Made by a program: the position numbers and the translations under genes. Shown here piece by piece: positions 1-7,305 of a stretch of DNA of 64,000 nucleotides. The stretch comes from an uncultured Acetatifactor sp. Lineage in GTDB: Bacteria > Bacillota > Clostridia > Lachnospirales > Lachnospiraceae. The notes beneath the pieces were generated by a model that was not told the origin of the DNA, did not search any database, and was given only the letters and a program-made list of their open reading frames with translations. The stretch lies in contig CATKYJ010000012.1 in NCBI GenBank assembly GCA_949840885.1, positions 36,643 through 100,642 on the forward strand. Direction: 5' to 3'. Position 1 is the first letter of the stretch. Each line of letters opens with the position of its first letter.

Positions 1-442
1 TGGGAGAAAGCCTGTATCTGCAGATCCGGTCGATATCGTGGTCAGACATATTGGTCAGCGTCACATAATTCCCCTGCAGAAAGGAAAGCCTGGAATCGTC
101 GTCCTTAAAGTACAGGGTCTTTCGCATGCCCGGCGGCATCTGGTCAATGAAACAGAACACGCATTTATTGCAGCAATGGCGGTACTCGTCCATCAGCCCG
201 TTCTCGAACTCCAGTCCCAGATCCTCATCAAAATCTTTCTCCACCTCCAACAGCCACTGCTCCCCGTCCGGCTTTTCGCAGAGCAGTTCAATATAGCTGT
301 CTTGTATCATGAACTGATAGTCAAAAATATCCTCGATCTCGGTTCCGTCAATGGAAATCAGCCTGTCCCCGGGCTCTATCTCCAGTTCCTCTCCAATGCT
401 TCCTGCTATGACCTTGCTCACTACATGCCCCTTTATCTGCAT
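1..442 (-). CDS. DUF512-type radical SAM protein, C-terminus beyond window
   Basis: I translated the minus strand from the ATG at 442; 147 codons run open to the window edge. The N-terminal ~60 residues read like a PDZ domain (VVSKVIAGSIGEELEIEPGD). They are followed by a cysteine cluster CCNKCVFCFIDQMPPGMRK, typical of the radical-SAM cluster site in DUF512 proteins. An AGGAG Shine-Dalgarno sequence lies 6 bases before the ATG. The family is uncharacterised but widespread in Clostridia. The gene is divergent from prs. Everything downstream of the cysteine motif is missing, so the C-terminal DUF512 domain is inferred, not seen. Confidence 0.8.
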   Translation of the reverse strand, partial: MQIKGHVVSKVIAGSIGEELEIEPGDRLISIDGTEIEDIFDYQFMIQDSYIELLCEKPDGEQWLLEVEKDFDEDLGLEFENGLMDEYRHCCNKCVFCFIDQMPPGMRKTLYFKDDDSRLSFLQGNYVTLTNMSDHDIDRICRYRLSP

Positions 443-509
443 ATCTTACTCCTTTTTCCATATTTTGCCATAAAAATCTAACTTTCTCCCTGCTATGGCC
501 GGAATTTTC

Positions 510-538
510 TTGACGCGTCCCCGGCGTAATGATATAAA
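510..538 (+). promoter_or_regulatory. Sigma-A promoter for prs
   Basis: TTGACG at 510-515 and TATAAA at 533-538 are separated by exactly 17 bases. The predicted transcript has a leader of about 160 bases before the prs ATG at 709. The site lies in the 266-base divergent gap between the DUF512 gene and prs. Confidence 0.7.
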
Positions 539-708
539 TATAGGTGCAGCCAATATAGCTTATCTGAAGCATGCACTTTATTTCATACTGTACGCCAGCT
601 AAATTTACAGCATGCCCCGACTGCAGACCGCCGGCCAGGTACTTTCCGGGCTGCGTTACTGTAAACTGTAAATTCTGGCGGTATGCAGTATACATCAATG
701 GAGGACTT

Positions 709-1902
709 ATGGCTAATTTACAAGAGATTGAAAATTCCATGCCTGTAGCGCCCTTAAAACTCATCGCCCTTTCTTCCGCGAAGAAAATGGGAGCCAGGAT
801 CAATGACTATCTGGTGGAATTCAGAAAAACCATCCACAATGACAAAGTAAAGACGGATCCGGCCTTTCAAGGCTACAGCGAAAGCAACTATCTGCTGGAG
901 GTGGAGACGCCGCGCTTTGGCAGCGGCGAAAGCAAGGCTTCCCTGCAGGAGTCCGTCCGCGGCAAAGACCTCTTTCTCCTGGTGGACGTCTGCAACCACA
1001 GCATCACCTACAACATGCACGGATTTACCAATCATATGTCCCCGGATGACCACTATCAGGATCTGAAGCGCGTTATCTCCGCCTGCAATGGCAAGGCCCA
1101 CAGGATCAATGTGATCATGCCTTTTCTCTACGAGAGCAGGCAGCACAAGAGAAACGGCCGCGAATCCTTAGACTGCGCTTTCGCCCTGAAAGAACTGCGG
1201 GACATGGGCATCAGCAATTTCATCACCTTTGACGCCCACGACCCAAGAGTCCAGAATGCCATTCCCTTAAAGGGATTCGACAATTTCACCACCCCTTACC
1301 AGTTCATCAAGGCCCTCCTGAATTCAGAGGAAGACTTAATCGTGGACAAAGAGCATCTGGTGGTCATCAGCCCTGATGAGGGCGCGCTGGACAGGGCAAT
1401 CTATTTTGCCACGGTTTTGGGCGTGGATACAGGCATGTTCTATAAGCGCCGCGACTACACTACCATCATAAACGGTCGAAACCCCATTGTGGCCCATGAA
1501 TTTCTGGGGGACAATATCGACAGCAAGGATGTCATCATCATAGACGATATCATTTCCTCTGGCCAGAGCATGCTGGACACGGCAAAGCAGCTGAAGAAAA
1601 TGAACGCCAGACGTGTCTTCATCTGCTGTACGTTCGGCCTCTTCACCGATGGTCTGGAATCCTTTGACGAGGCCTACGAGATGGGTTATTTTGACAAGGT
1701 AGTGACCACAGACCTGACCTATCTGCCACCCCAGCTCTACAGCCGGCCTTATTTCATTGAGGCAGACATGAGCAAGTTCCTTGCCTCCCTCATTGACTTC
1801 ATGAACCATGACGCCTCTCTGACCAATGCCTTGACGGCCACGGACAAGATTCACGACATCCTGGAATCCTACAACAACCGTCAGGAATTCGAGATGAACT
1901 GA
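709..1902 (+). CDS. prs: Ribose-phosphate pyrophosphokinase
   Basis: 397 aa. The enzyme makes PRPP from ribose 5-phosphate and ATP in the cytoplasm, feeding purine, pyrimidine, histidine and NAD synthesis. Visible motifs are FDAHDPRVQNAIPL (metal and ribose-phosphate region) and the PRPP-binding loop DVIIIDDIISSGQSM near residue 270. The protein is longer than the ~315 aa classical form and fits the long clostridial variant. I start at ATG 709 because GGAGG lies 4 bases upstream; an in-frame upstream extension to 571 has no such signal. The gene stands alone on the plus strand, convergent with the histidine-kinase gene 24 bases downstream. Confidence 0.9.
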   Translation: MANLQEIENSMPVAPLKLIALSSAKKMGARINDYLVEFRKTIHNDKVKTDPAFQGYSESNYLLEVETPRFGSGESKASLQESVRGKDLFLLVDVCNHSITYNMHGFTNHMSPDDHYQDLKRVISACNGKAHRINVIMPFLYESRQHKRNGRESLDCAFALKELRDMGISNFITFDAHDPRVQNAIPLKGFDNFTTPYQFIKALLNSEEDLIVDKEHLVVISPDEGALDRAIYFATVLGVDTGMFYKRRDYTTIINGRNPIVAHEFLGDNIDSKDVIIIDDIISSGQSMLDTAKQLKKMNARRVFICCTFGLFTDGLESFDEAYEMGYFDKVVTTDLTYLPPQLYSRPYFIEADMSKFLASLIDFMNHDASLTNALTATDKIHDILESYNNRQEFEMN

Positions 1903-1925
1903 CGCTTGCCCCGTCTTTCCCCTGC

Positions 1926-4652
1926 TTATGACGGCTCTTTTGCCTGATTAAGCGGGGGTTCAATATATTCCGGAAAAGAGATCAGCACCTTGAACAGGTC
2001 TCCGTCCATGAGGATGTCAAAGTTCCCGTCATGCACCTGCACCAGGCTCTTTGCAATGGACAGCCCAAGGCCGCTGCCCTCGGTGGTCCTGGAGGAATCC
2101 CCCCGGATAAACCGCTCCGTCAGCTCTTCGGGGCGTACATTCATCTGCTGTCTGGAAATGTTCTTGATGGATACCTCTATCTGCCCTTCTGCCTTTGCCA
2201 TGTTGATATAGACTCTGGTGCCCTCCAGGGCATATTTGCAGATATTGTTAAACAGATTCTCCACCACGCGCCACATCCTGCGGCTGTCCGCGTAGATATA
2301 GGCCGGGGAGGCGCTTTCCTCGAACACCACCTGCAGTCTGCACTCTTCCAGCCTTTCCGAGAATTCCCCGATTCCCTGATTCAAAAGTTCTGTCAGGTTG
2401 AGTTTTTCCTTTTCCAGTACAATGGTTCCGGAGGAAATCCTGGAGACCTCCATCAAATCGTCCGTCAGCTGCTTTAAGCGCTGCGCCTTGCTGTCTAAGA
2501 TGTCGATATATCCTTTTGCCGGCTCTTCCTCAATGTGCAGGCGCTTGAGCAGGTCTACATAGCTGATGATGGAAGTCAATGGTGTCTTAAGGTCGTGGGA
2601 GACATTGGTGATCAGATCCGTCTTCATCCGCTCGTCTGCCATGCTGGTCTTCACCGCATGTCGGATGCCCTCTCCAATGCTGTTTACGGCAATGGCAAGC
2701 TCTCTGCTGGAGCCATGAAGGCTTTCCGGCTCCACCTTGAACTCCTCCTCTCCGTCCCGTATCCGGTTGATCCCCTCCACAATCTCGGCCTGCTCGGCAT
2801 TGCGCCGAAATAGCAGTACACCCACGATCCCGTCCAACGCCACCATGGCCGCCAGAATAAAGAACGCATACATCCGCTGGTTCCACAGCCTGTATACGGC
2901 CGCGATTCCGATCAGGTTTGAAAACAGGAACATATTGTAAGGCAGCAGCGTGCTGATAGCGGAATTCCTGTGACGGAAGATAAATCTGACCGTATTGTCG
3001 ATTCCTCTGTACAAAAAGAAAAGGAAACTGCCATATAACAGTCTGCCTGCCTTTACCCGGCGCACCAGGCTGTTCCAGACCACGCCAAAGCCCACGCTGA
3101 CATAAATCCCGTAAAGGGCAAACAGTGCGTATCGGTACATTTTTGTCAGTTCAATTCCCATAAGCCTAGTAGGCGTGGCTTCTGCCGTCTCTGCCAGGCT
3201 TAAGATCGCCCGGGCTCCCTGCAGGCCTCCATACACCAGCCCTGCCGCCAGCAGAATGAGCAGTTCTGTCCAAAGCTTGTCAAAACGGTTCAGGTAGCAT
3301 ATCTGTTCCCCATTCTCTCCAGGCGCCATTCCCGTGGTAACCGTCAGGTAGACTCCGATTCCCAGCCAGAGAAAGGCAAGCACCACGATCAGTACAAGAA
3401 ACCGTCCCATGTTCGGCACGATTCTCTGATACACGGCATTGGCTGTCTGGAATGCGTCTCCCTCTATGGGGTATTTGGAATCCACTCCCAGCCAGATATG
3501 TGTGGTTTCCGGATACGCATAGCTATATGCGTTGATATAGCCGTCCATTTCATCCTCGCTGAAGATCGTGTTCCCCATGAACACCAGACTGTCCGGATAG
3601 TAAATCAGGTAACGCCTGTACTCATTGAAGAACTCTGTGACCTCATTGTCCTCCAGACCTGCCAGATTAGACACATTCGTATAAGTGCGTATTCCCTCAT
3701 CGGTCATCATACGCACCATGTATTTCACATTGCTTTTAGAGCCTCTGTAAGCCTGGTTGCAGATCTGATAGCGCTGATAGTTGACAGTAAGGCTGTCGAT
3801 AGCAGTCGCCACATTCTCCTGGAGCAGCATATAGTCGATCCAGTTGTCAGCATAGGCCGTCAACTGCCTCTTTCCCTCCACGGTAGCGTAGCGGCAGTTC
3901 AGCATGGGAATGTATACGGTCAGGCTGCCATCGTCCTCTCTGGATACGTTTATGCCCTCCAGATTTTTCGACATGATATAGGAGAAAACCATGTCCTCCA
4001 GCTGCTCTTTCGTGCTCTTTTCCAGCAGTCCTTTCAGTCTGGCAATTTCCTCTCCGCTTTTGCCATAGCGGCCCTCCAGCTCTTCCACGGGTTCTTCCTC
4101 TGGCGCTTCTTCTTTTTGTTCCGTCTCCTCCGTTTCCGTGACATGGTAAAAAGAATCAAAACAAAGCTGGCCGTACTCATCCAGCTTGAAATTTTCCGGA
4201 TAGATGCAATATCCGAAATAATTCACGAATTCCGACATGCTCATAAAGCGATCCGCGTACTCCACGCCGGACTTTCCCCATTTGACAATGTCGTCCAGCG
4301 CATACACCGCCGTCAGGACGCCGCCCGAATCCGCTCCAATCTCGTTTGCATATTTTGTCACATCAATCTGTTTGGCAGGATCCAGGACTCCATCCGTCTC
4401 CAGCTGCCCTTTTAAAACCACCAGCTGCGTGATATCCGAAACCGCATTCCGAAATAGATCCTGATAAATCTCGGAATCCTCAAACTCCAGACCTGTATCT
4501 ATGGGAAAAATCCTATACACTTTAGGGCCATCGATGGAATCCACCGAAATATAGGAATTTAGGAGCACGCCTGCCAAAGCCGTCATAATGCCTGCGGCCA
4601 GCAGATGCTGGAACAGCCCCAGACAGGCTCTCAAAAATGTCCTTTTTTTCAT
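1926..4652 (-). CDS. Membrane sensor histidine kinase
   Basis: 908 aa, the second gene of a two-component pair. It has one N-terminal membrane segment (about residues 13-35), a large extracytoplasmic domain to about residue 415 containing a Glu-rich stretch, then about six membrane segments. The C-terminal half is a classic kinase: HisKA box NVSHDLKTPLTS near residue 675, N-box ENLFNNICKYAL and G-box EGSGLGLSIAKS. The signal is unknown; the large outer domain suggests an envelope or extracellular ligand. The 24-base gap to the response-regulator gene is almost filled by a copy of the 18-bp repeat, whose GAGAGG lies 7 bases before this ATG and probably serves as the ribosome-binding site. Confidence 0.9.
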   Translation of the reverse strand: MKKRTFLRACLGLFQHLLAAGIMTALAGVLLNSYISVDSIDGPKVYRIFPIDTGLEFEDSEIYQDLFRNAVSDITQLVVLKGQLETDGVLDPAKQIDVTKYANEIGADSGGVLTAVYALDDIVKWGKSGVEYADRFMSMSEFVNYFGYCIYPENFKLDEYGQLCFDSFYHVTETEETEQKEEAPEEEPVEELEGRYGKSGEEIARLKGLLEKSTKEQLEDMVFSYIMSKNLEGINVSREDDGSLTVYIPMLNCRYATVEGKRQLTAYADNWIDYMLLQENVATAIDSLTVNYQRYQICNQAYRGSKSNVKYMVRMMTDEGIRTYTNVSNLAGLEDNEVTEFFNEYRRYLIYYPDSLVFMGNTIFSEDEMDGYINAYSYAYPETTHIWLGVDSKYPIEGDAFQTANAVYQRIVPNMGRFLVLIVVLAFLWLGIGVYLTVTTGMAPGENGEQICYLNRFDKLWTELLILLAAGLVYGGLQGARAILSLAETAEATPTRLMGIELTKMYRYALFALYGIYVSVGFGVVWNSLVRRVKAGRLLYGSFLFFLYRGIDNTVRFIFRHRNSAISTLLPYNMFLFSNLIGIAAVYRLWNQRMYAFFILAAMVALDGIVGVLLFRRNAEQAEIVEGINRIRDGEEEFKVEPESLHGSSRELAIAVNSIGEGIRHAVKTSMADERMKTDLITNVSHDLKTPLTSIISYVDLLKRLHIEEEPAKGYIDILDSKAQRLKQLTDDLMEVSRISSGTIVLEKEKLNLTELLNQGIGEFSERLEECRLQVVFEESASPAYIYADSRRMWRVVENLFNNICKYALEGTRVYINMAKAEGQIEVSIKNISRQQMNVRPEELTERFIRGDSSRTTEGSGLGLSIAKSLVQVHDGNFDILMDGDLFKVLISFPEYIEPPLNQAKEPS

Positions 4653-4653
4653 A

Positions 4654-4671
4654 GGAATGCCTCTCTTCCAT
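4654..4671 (-). repeat. 18-bp MEEEHS-type repeat, single copy at an RBS
   Basis: One unit, ATGGAAGAGAGGCATTCC on the minus strand, lies between the response-regulator stop codon and the kinase start. GAGAGG within it is spaced correctly to serve as the kinase Shine-Dalgarno sequence. It matches the tandem array at 5399-5491. Confidence 0.75.
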
Positions 4672-4676
4672 GCTCC

Positions 4677-5369
4677 TTACTGTTTATCAATTTTATAGCC
4701 TACCCCCCAAACCACTTTCAGATACCTGGGTTCCCTGGGATTGATTTCAATCTTTTCCCGAATATGGCGGATATGTACGGCCACTGTATTGTCCGCGCCA
4801 ATGGCATCCTCGTTCCAGATGCTTTCATAGATTTGGTCAATGGAAAATACCCTGCCCTGATTCTTCACCAACAGCAGCAGGATGTTGTATTCAATCGGAG
4901 TCATCTTCACGGACTCCCCATCTACGAACACCTGCTTGGTGTCATCATTGATCATCAGTCCGCCTACCTGATAGACGGACTTGCTCTCCGCGTTCAGGCT
5001 TCCCAGAGAGGTATACCGGCGCAAATTGGACTTCACTCTGGCCACCAGTTCCAGCGGATTAAAGGGCTTCGTTATATAGTCGTCCGCCCCGATGTTCAAT
5101 CCCAGAATCTTGTCCGTATCTTCCGATTTTGCGGACAGCATGATGATGGGGATACTGCTGTATTCCCTGATTTTCAAAGTGGCGCGGATGCCGTCCAGTT
5201 TCGGCATCATCACATCCATGATCAGCAGATGGATTTCCTCTTTTTTCAGCAAGTCAATGGCCTGTTTGCCATCGTAGGCTTTAAAGATACTATGTCCGTC
5301 CTGGCTTAAATAAATCTCGATGGCATCCACGATTTCCCTGTCATCGTCACACACAAGTATATTGGCCAT
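4677..5369 (-). CDS. OmpR/PhoB-family response regulator
   Basis: 230 aa. The N-terminal receiver domain has the acidic pair DDD at residues 8-10, the phosphoacceptor Asp52 in LLIMDVMMP, Thr/Ser in MLSAKS and Lys in TKPF. The C-terminal winged-helix domain (about residues 130-230) ends with VWGVGYKID, as in PhoB and OmpR relatives. The gene is first in the pair, followed by the membrane kinase. Its 5' leader contains the five-unit tandem repeat array, an unusual position that could affect mRNA structure or translation. The target genes cannot be told from the sequence. Confidence 0.93.
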   Translation of the reverse strand: MANILVCDDDREIVDAIEIYLSQDGHSIFKAYDGKQAIDLLKKEEIHLLIMDVMMPKLDGIRATLKIREYSSIPIIMLSAKSEDTDKILGLNIGADDYITKPFNPLELVARVKSNLRRYTSLGSLNAESKSVYQVGGLMINDDTKQVFVDGESVKMTPIEYNILLLLVKNQGRVFSIDQIYESIWNEDAIGADNTVAVHIRHIREKIEINPREPRYLKVVWGVGYKIDKQ

Positions 5370-5398
5370 ATTGTTTCACCCCGTTTTTCCAAATTTCC

Positions 5399-5491
5399 CA
5401 TGGAATATTCTTCTTTCATGGAATGCTCTTCTTACATGGAATGCTCTTCTTTTATGGAATACTCTTCTTCCATGGAATACCCCTCTTCCAT
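5399..5491 (-). repeat. Tandem array of five 18-bp units in a 5' leader
   Basis: Five consecutive 18-base units begin at 5399, 5417, 5435, 5453 and 5471, followed by the first three bases of a sixth. On the minus strand each resembles ATGGAAGAAGAGCATTCC. Units differ by one to three bases and one carries a stop (ATGTAA), so this array is not a long coding region. It lies between pgeF and the response-regulator ATG at 5369. Confidence 0.95.
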
Positions 5492-5557
5492 CTTACTATA
5501 AAACCATATCTTTTTTAAGCCTTATCTATCAAAATAATGAATGTTTTCTTAATCTTC

Positions 5558-6517
5558 TTAATCTTTTGCCTCTTTCAGCCCCAGGAACGCAGCCAGGCTC
5601 CCTCTCTTGCCTGCGCTTGCCCGGTGCGAGAACAGATACTCGCTGTTGTGGCAGGTGCAGATATCCGTCACCGCAATGTGCGAGGGGCTTAGGCCTGCCT
5701 GCCTTAAAATAAGTTCATTGGCAAGCCAGAGATCCAGCTGGTACTTCCCGGGCACCTCTCCAGGTACAGCCACTTCATCTCCCAGCATATGGAGGAAAGC
5801 TGTTGCCACATCCTCGCTGACCTCATAGCAGTCCCTGCAGATAGAGGGGCCGATGGCCGCATAGAGATCCTCCGGTCTGCTGCCAAATTCTTCCGCCATG
5901 GCCTCCACCATACGCTCCCCCATTCTGCCCACGGTGCCCCGCCAGCCGGAGTGAGCCAGCCCGATGGCTTTGTGGACGGGATCCACAAAATAAAGGGGCA
6001 CGCAGTCCGCATAAAAGGTCACCAGCACAAGTCCAGCCTCGTTGGTCACCATGCCGTCTACATCACAGTAATCACGAGGCCGCAGGATTCCCTTTCCCCT
6101 GTCCTCTGCCGTCATGCGGCGGATATTTGTGGTGTGAGTCTGATGGGAGGCTGCCATGTCCTCCACCTGGCAGCCAAGCACATCTGCCATCCGCCTGAAG
6201 TTTTCCAGCACATTCTCCCGCTTATCGCCCCTGTCTGCACTGAAATTCATAGAGGAGAACTCCCCGCAGCTCACCCCGCCCCTGCGGGTAGAGAACAGAT
6301 GTCTTACAATCTTCGTCTGTTCCAGCAGGGGAAAGGTCAGGTATTCCAGCTCTTTGCCGTCCCGGGTCAGGGCGCAGTTCTGCTGTATAGCCGAATCGAC
6401 CGCACCTGGCCTATGGGCAGTCTGCTCATGCTGTTCATTCCGAATCGATTCATCCCAAGCCGATTTTTGCTTTTGCGCCGGATGTCCGCCCATGTCTGTC
6501 CGCCGTATCTGAAACAT
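5558..6517 (-). CDS. pgeF: PgeF/YfiH-family multicopper-type purine or peptidoglycan-editing protein
   Basis: 319 aa; the family is about 250-270 aa, so there is an N-terminal extension of about 50 residues. Motifs are ASHQTHTTNI, TFYADCVPLYF (catalytic Cys) and GLAHSGWRGTVG (metal-binding His), followed by AIGPSICRDCYEV. These define the former polyphenol-oxidase/laccase-domain (DUF152) family. Members have been assigned purine nucleoside phosphorylase/adenosine deaminase activity or a role in keeping non-canonical residues out of peptidoglycan. The start at 6517 is supported by GGAGGGG 6 bases upstream. It is last in the long housekeeping operon. Confidence 0.85.
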   Translation of the reverse strand: MFQIRRTDMGGHPAQKQKSAWDESIRNEQHEQTAHRPGAVDSAIQQNCALTRDGKELEYLTFPLLEQTKIVRHLFSTRRGGVSCGEFSSMNFSADRGDKRENVLENFRRMADVLGCQVEDMAASHQTHTTNIRRMTAEDRGKGILRPRDYCDVDGMVTNEAGLVLVTFYADCVPLYFVDPVHKAIGLAHSGWRGTVGRMGERMVEAMAEEFGSRPEDLYAAIGPSICRDCYEVSEDVATAFLHMLGDEVAVPGEVPGKYQLDLWLANELILRQAGLSPSHIAVTDICTCHNSEYLFSHRASAGKRGSLAAFLGLKEAKD

Positions 6518-6569
6518 CCTTTCCCCTCCGTCTCCTGCTTTTGCTGTAGTCTCCTGTTTTTCGCCTCCG

Positions 6570-6932
6570 TCATCTGCGTGTATAGATATGCGTAAAAGCG
6601 TTCTGCACCCATGTCACCTCTCTGTCCTGGATGCCTATCACATCGTATCTGACGCTTGTCTCATCCCCGAGTCCATGAGTAAATCTGTAATAATCCGCCA
6701 CCCTGCAGATACGGCACTGCTTGCGGTAGTCCACGGCCTCCAGCGCGTAGCCTTTCGCCCAGGTGCTGCGGAACTTCACCTCCACGAATACCAAGTATCC
6801 CTGATGCCAGCCGATCAGATCGATTTCGCCCTGCCTGCAGCGGAAATTGGACTCTAATATCCGCATCCCCTTTTGAGCCAGGTATTCCGCCGCCTGTCTT
6901 TCGTAATCAGTACCTGTTCTGCGTTTATTCAA
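6570..6932 (-). CDS. yraN: UPF0102 (YraN) nuclease-like protein
   Basis: 120 aa from a TTG start at 6932. This start begins NKRRTGTDYERQAAEYL, the usual YraN N-terminus, and falls just after the ylqH stop. An ATG at 7010 in the same frame would overlap ylqH by 70 bases and add residues unlike the family. The core has CRQGEIDLIG and LVFVEVKFR, the acidic and Lys residues of a restriction-endonuclease-like fold. The cellular role is uncertain; homologues are often next to rnhB, as here. The weak spacing of the Shine-Dalgarno sequence (AGAGG 11 bases away) leaves the start moderately uncertain. Confidence 0.82.
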   Translation of the reverse strand: MNKRRTGTDYERQAAEYLAQKGMRILESNFRCRQGEIDLIGWHQGYLVFVEVKFRSTWAKGYALEAVDYRKQCRICRVADYYRFTHGLGDETSVRYDVIGIQDREVTWVQNAFTHIYTRR

Positions 6933-6939
6933 AAAGCGC

Positions 6940-7305
6940 CTACCTCTTGATCTTCCCTTTAATCTTGTCCATAGAATCCACGAACACCAGTATCTCCGCC
7001 ACCACTTCATACAGTTCCGGCGGTATCATGTCTCCGATGTCCAGGCGGGAAAGGGTGTCCGCCAGCTTGTCGTCCCGGTGGACGGGCACATCGCTCTCCT
7101 GGGCTTTTTCAATGATTTTTTCAGCCAGGTATCCCCGCCCGCTGGCCACCACCCTGGGAGCTGCGTCCGAGGGGTCATATTCCAGGGCAATGGCCTGCTT
7201 TAACTTCCCATCCTTTTTCCCGGAATGCTGCTCTTCTATTTTTCCGTCCATTTCCCCACCTCCCCATGAGCTGCTTTTTTCACTTTTGGAATGCTCTTCT
7301 TCCAT
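6940..7305 (-). CDS. ylqH: FlhB C-terminal-like protein (YlqH type)
   Basis: 121 aa. Residues ~40-118 match the cytoplasmic C-terminal domain of FlhB/YscU type III export switch proteins: AIALEYDPSDAAPRVVASG, a central helix, then DMIPPELYEVVAEILVFVD. There are no membrane segments, and the autocleavage motif NPTH is absent, as in the stand-alone YlqH proteins of other Firmicutes. No flagellar genes are nearby. The start codon is part of an 18-bp repeat copy (MEEEHS), and a second degenerate copy may encode IEEQHS around residues 22-27. ATG overlaps the preceding ylqG stop as TAATG, implying translational coupling. Confidence 0.85.
   Translation of the reverse strand: MEEEHSKSEKSSSWGGGEMDGKIEEQHSGKKDGKLKQAIALEYDPSDAAPRVVASGRGYLAEKIIEKAQESDVPVHRDDKLADTLSRLDIGDMIPPELYEVVAEILVFVDSMDKIKGKIKR
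7288..7305 (-). repeat. 18-bp repeat providing a start codon
   Basis: ATGGAAGAAGAGCATTCC on the minus strand is a perfect consensus unit, and its ATG is the initiation codon of ylqH. The unit therefore encodes the first six residues of the protein. Confidence 0.85.

Noticed and set aside
3498..4415. 305-codon plus-strand open frame
   Set aside because: Antisense to the extracytoplasmic part of the histidine kinase; no ribosome-binding site or motif.
5399..5491. CRISPR-like array
   Set aside because: The 18-base units are contiguous without spacers, and no cas genes are present.
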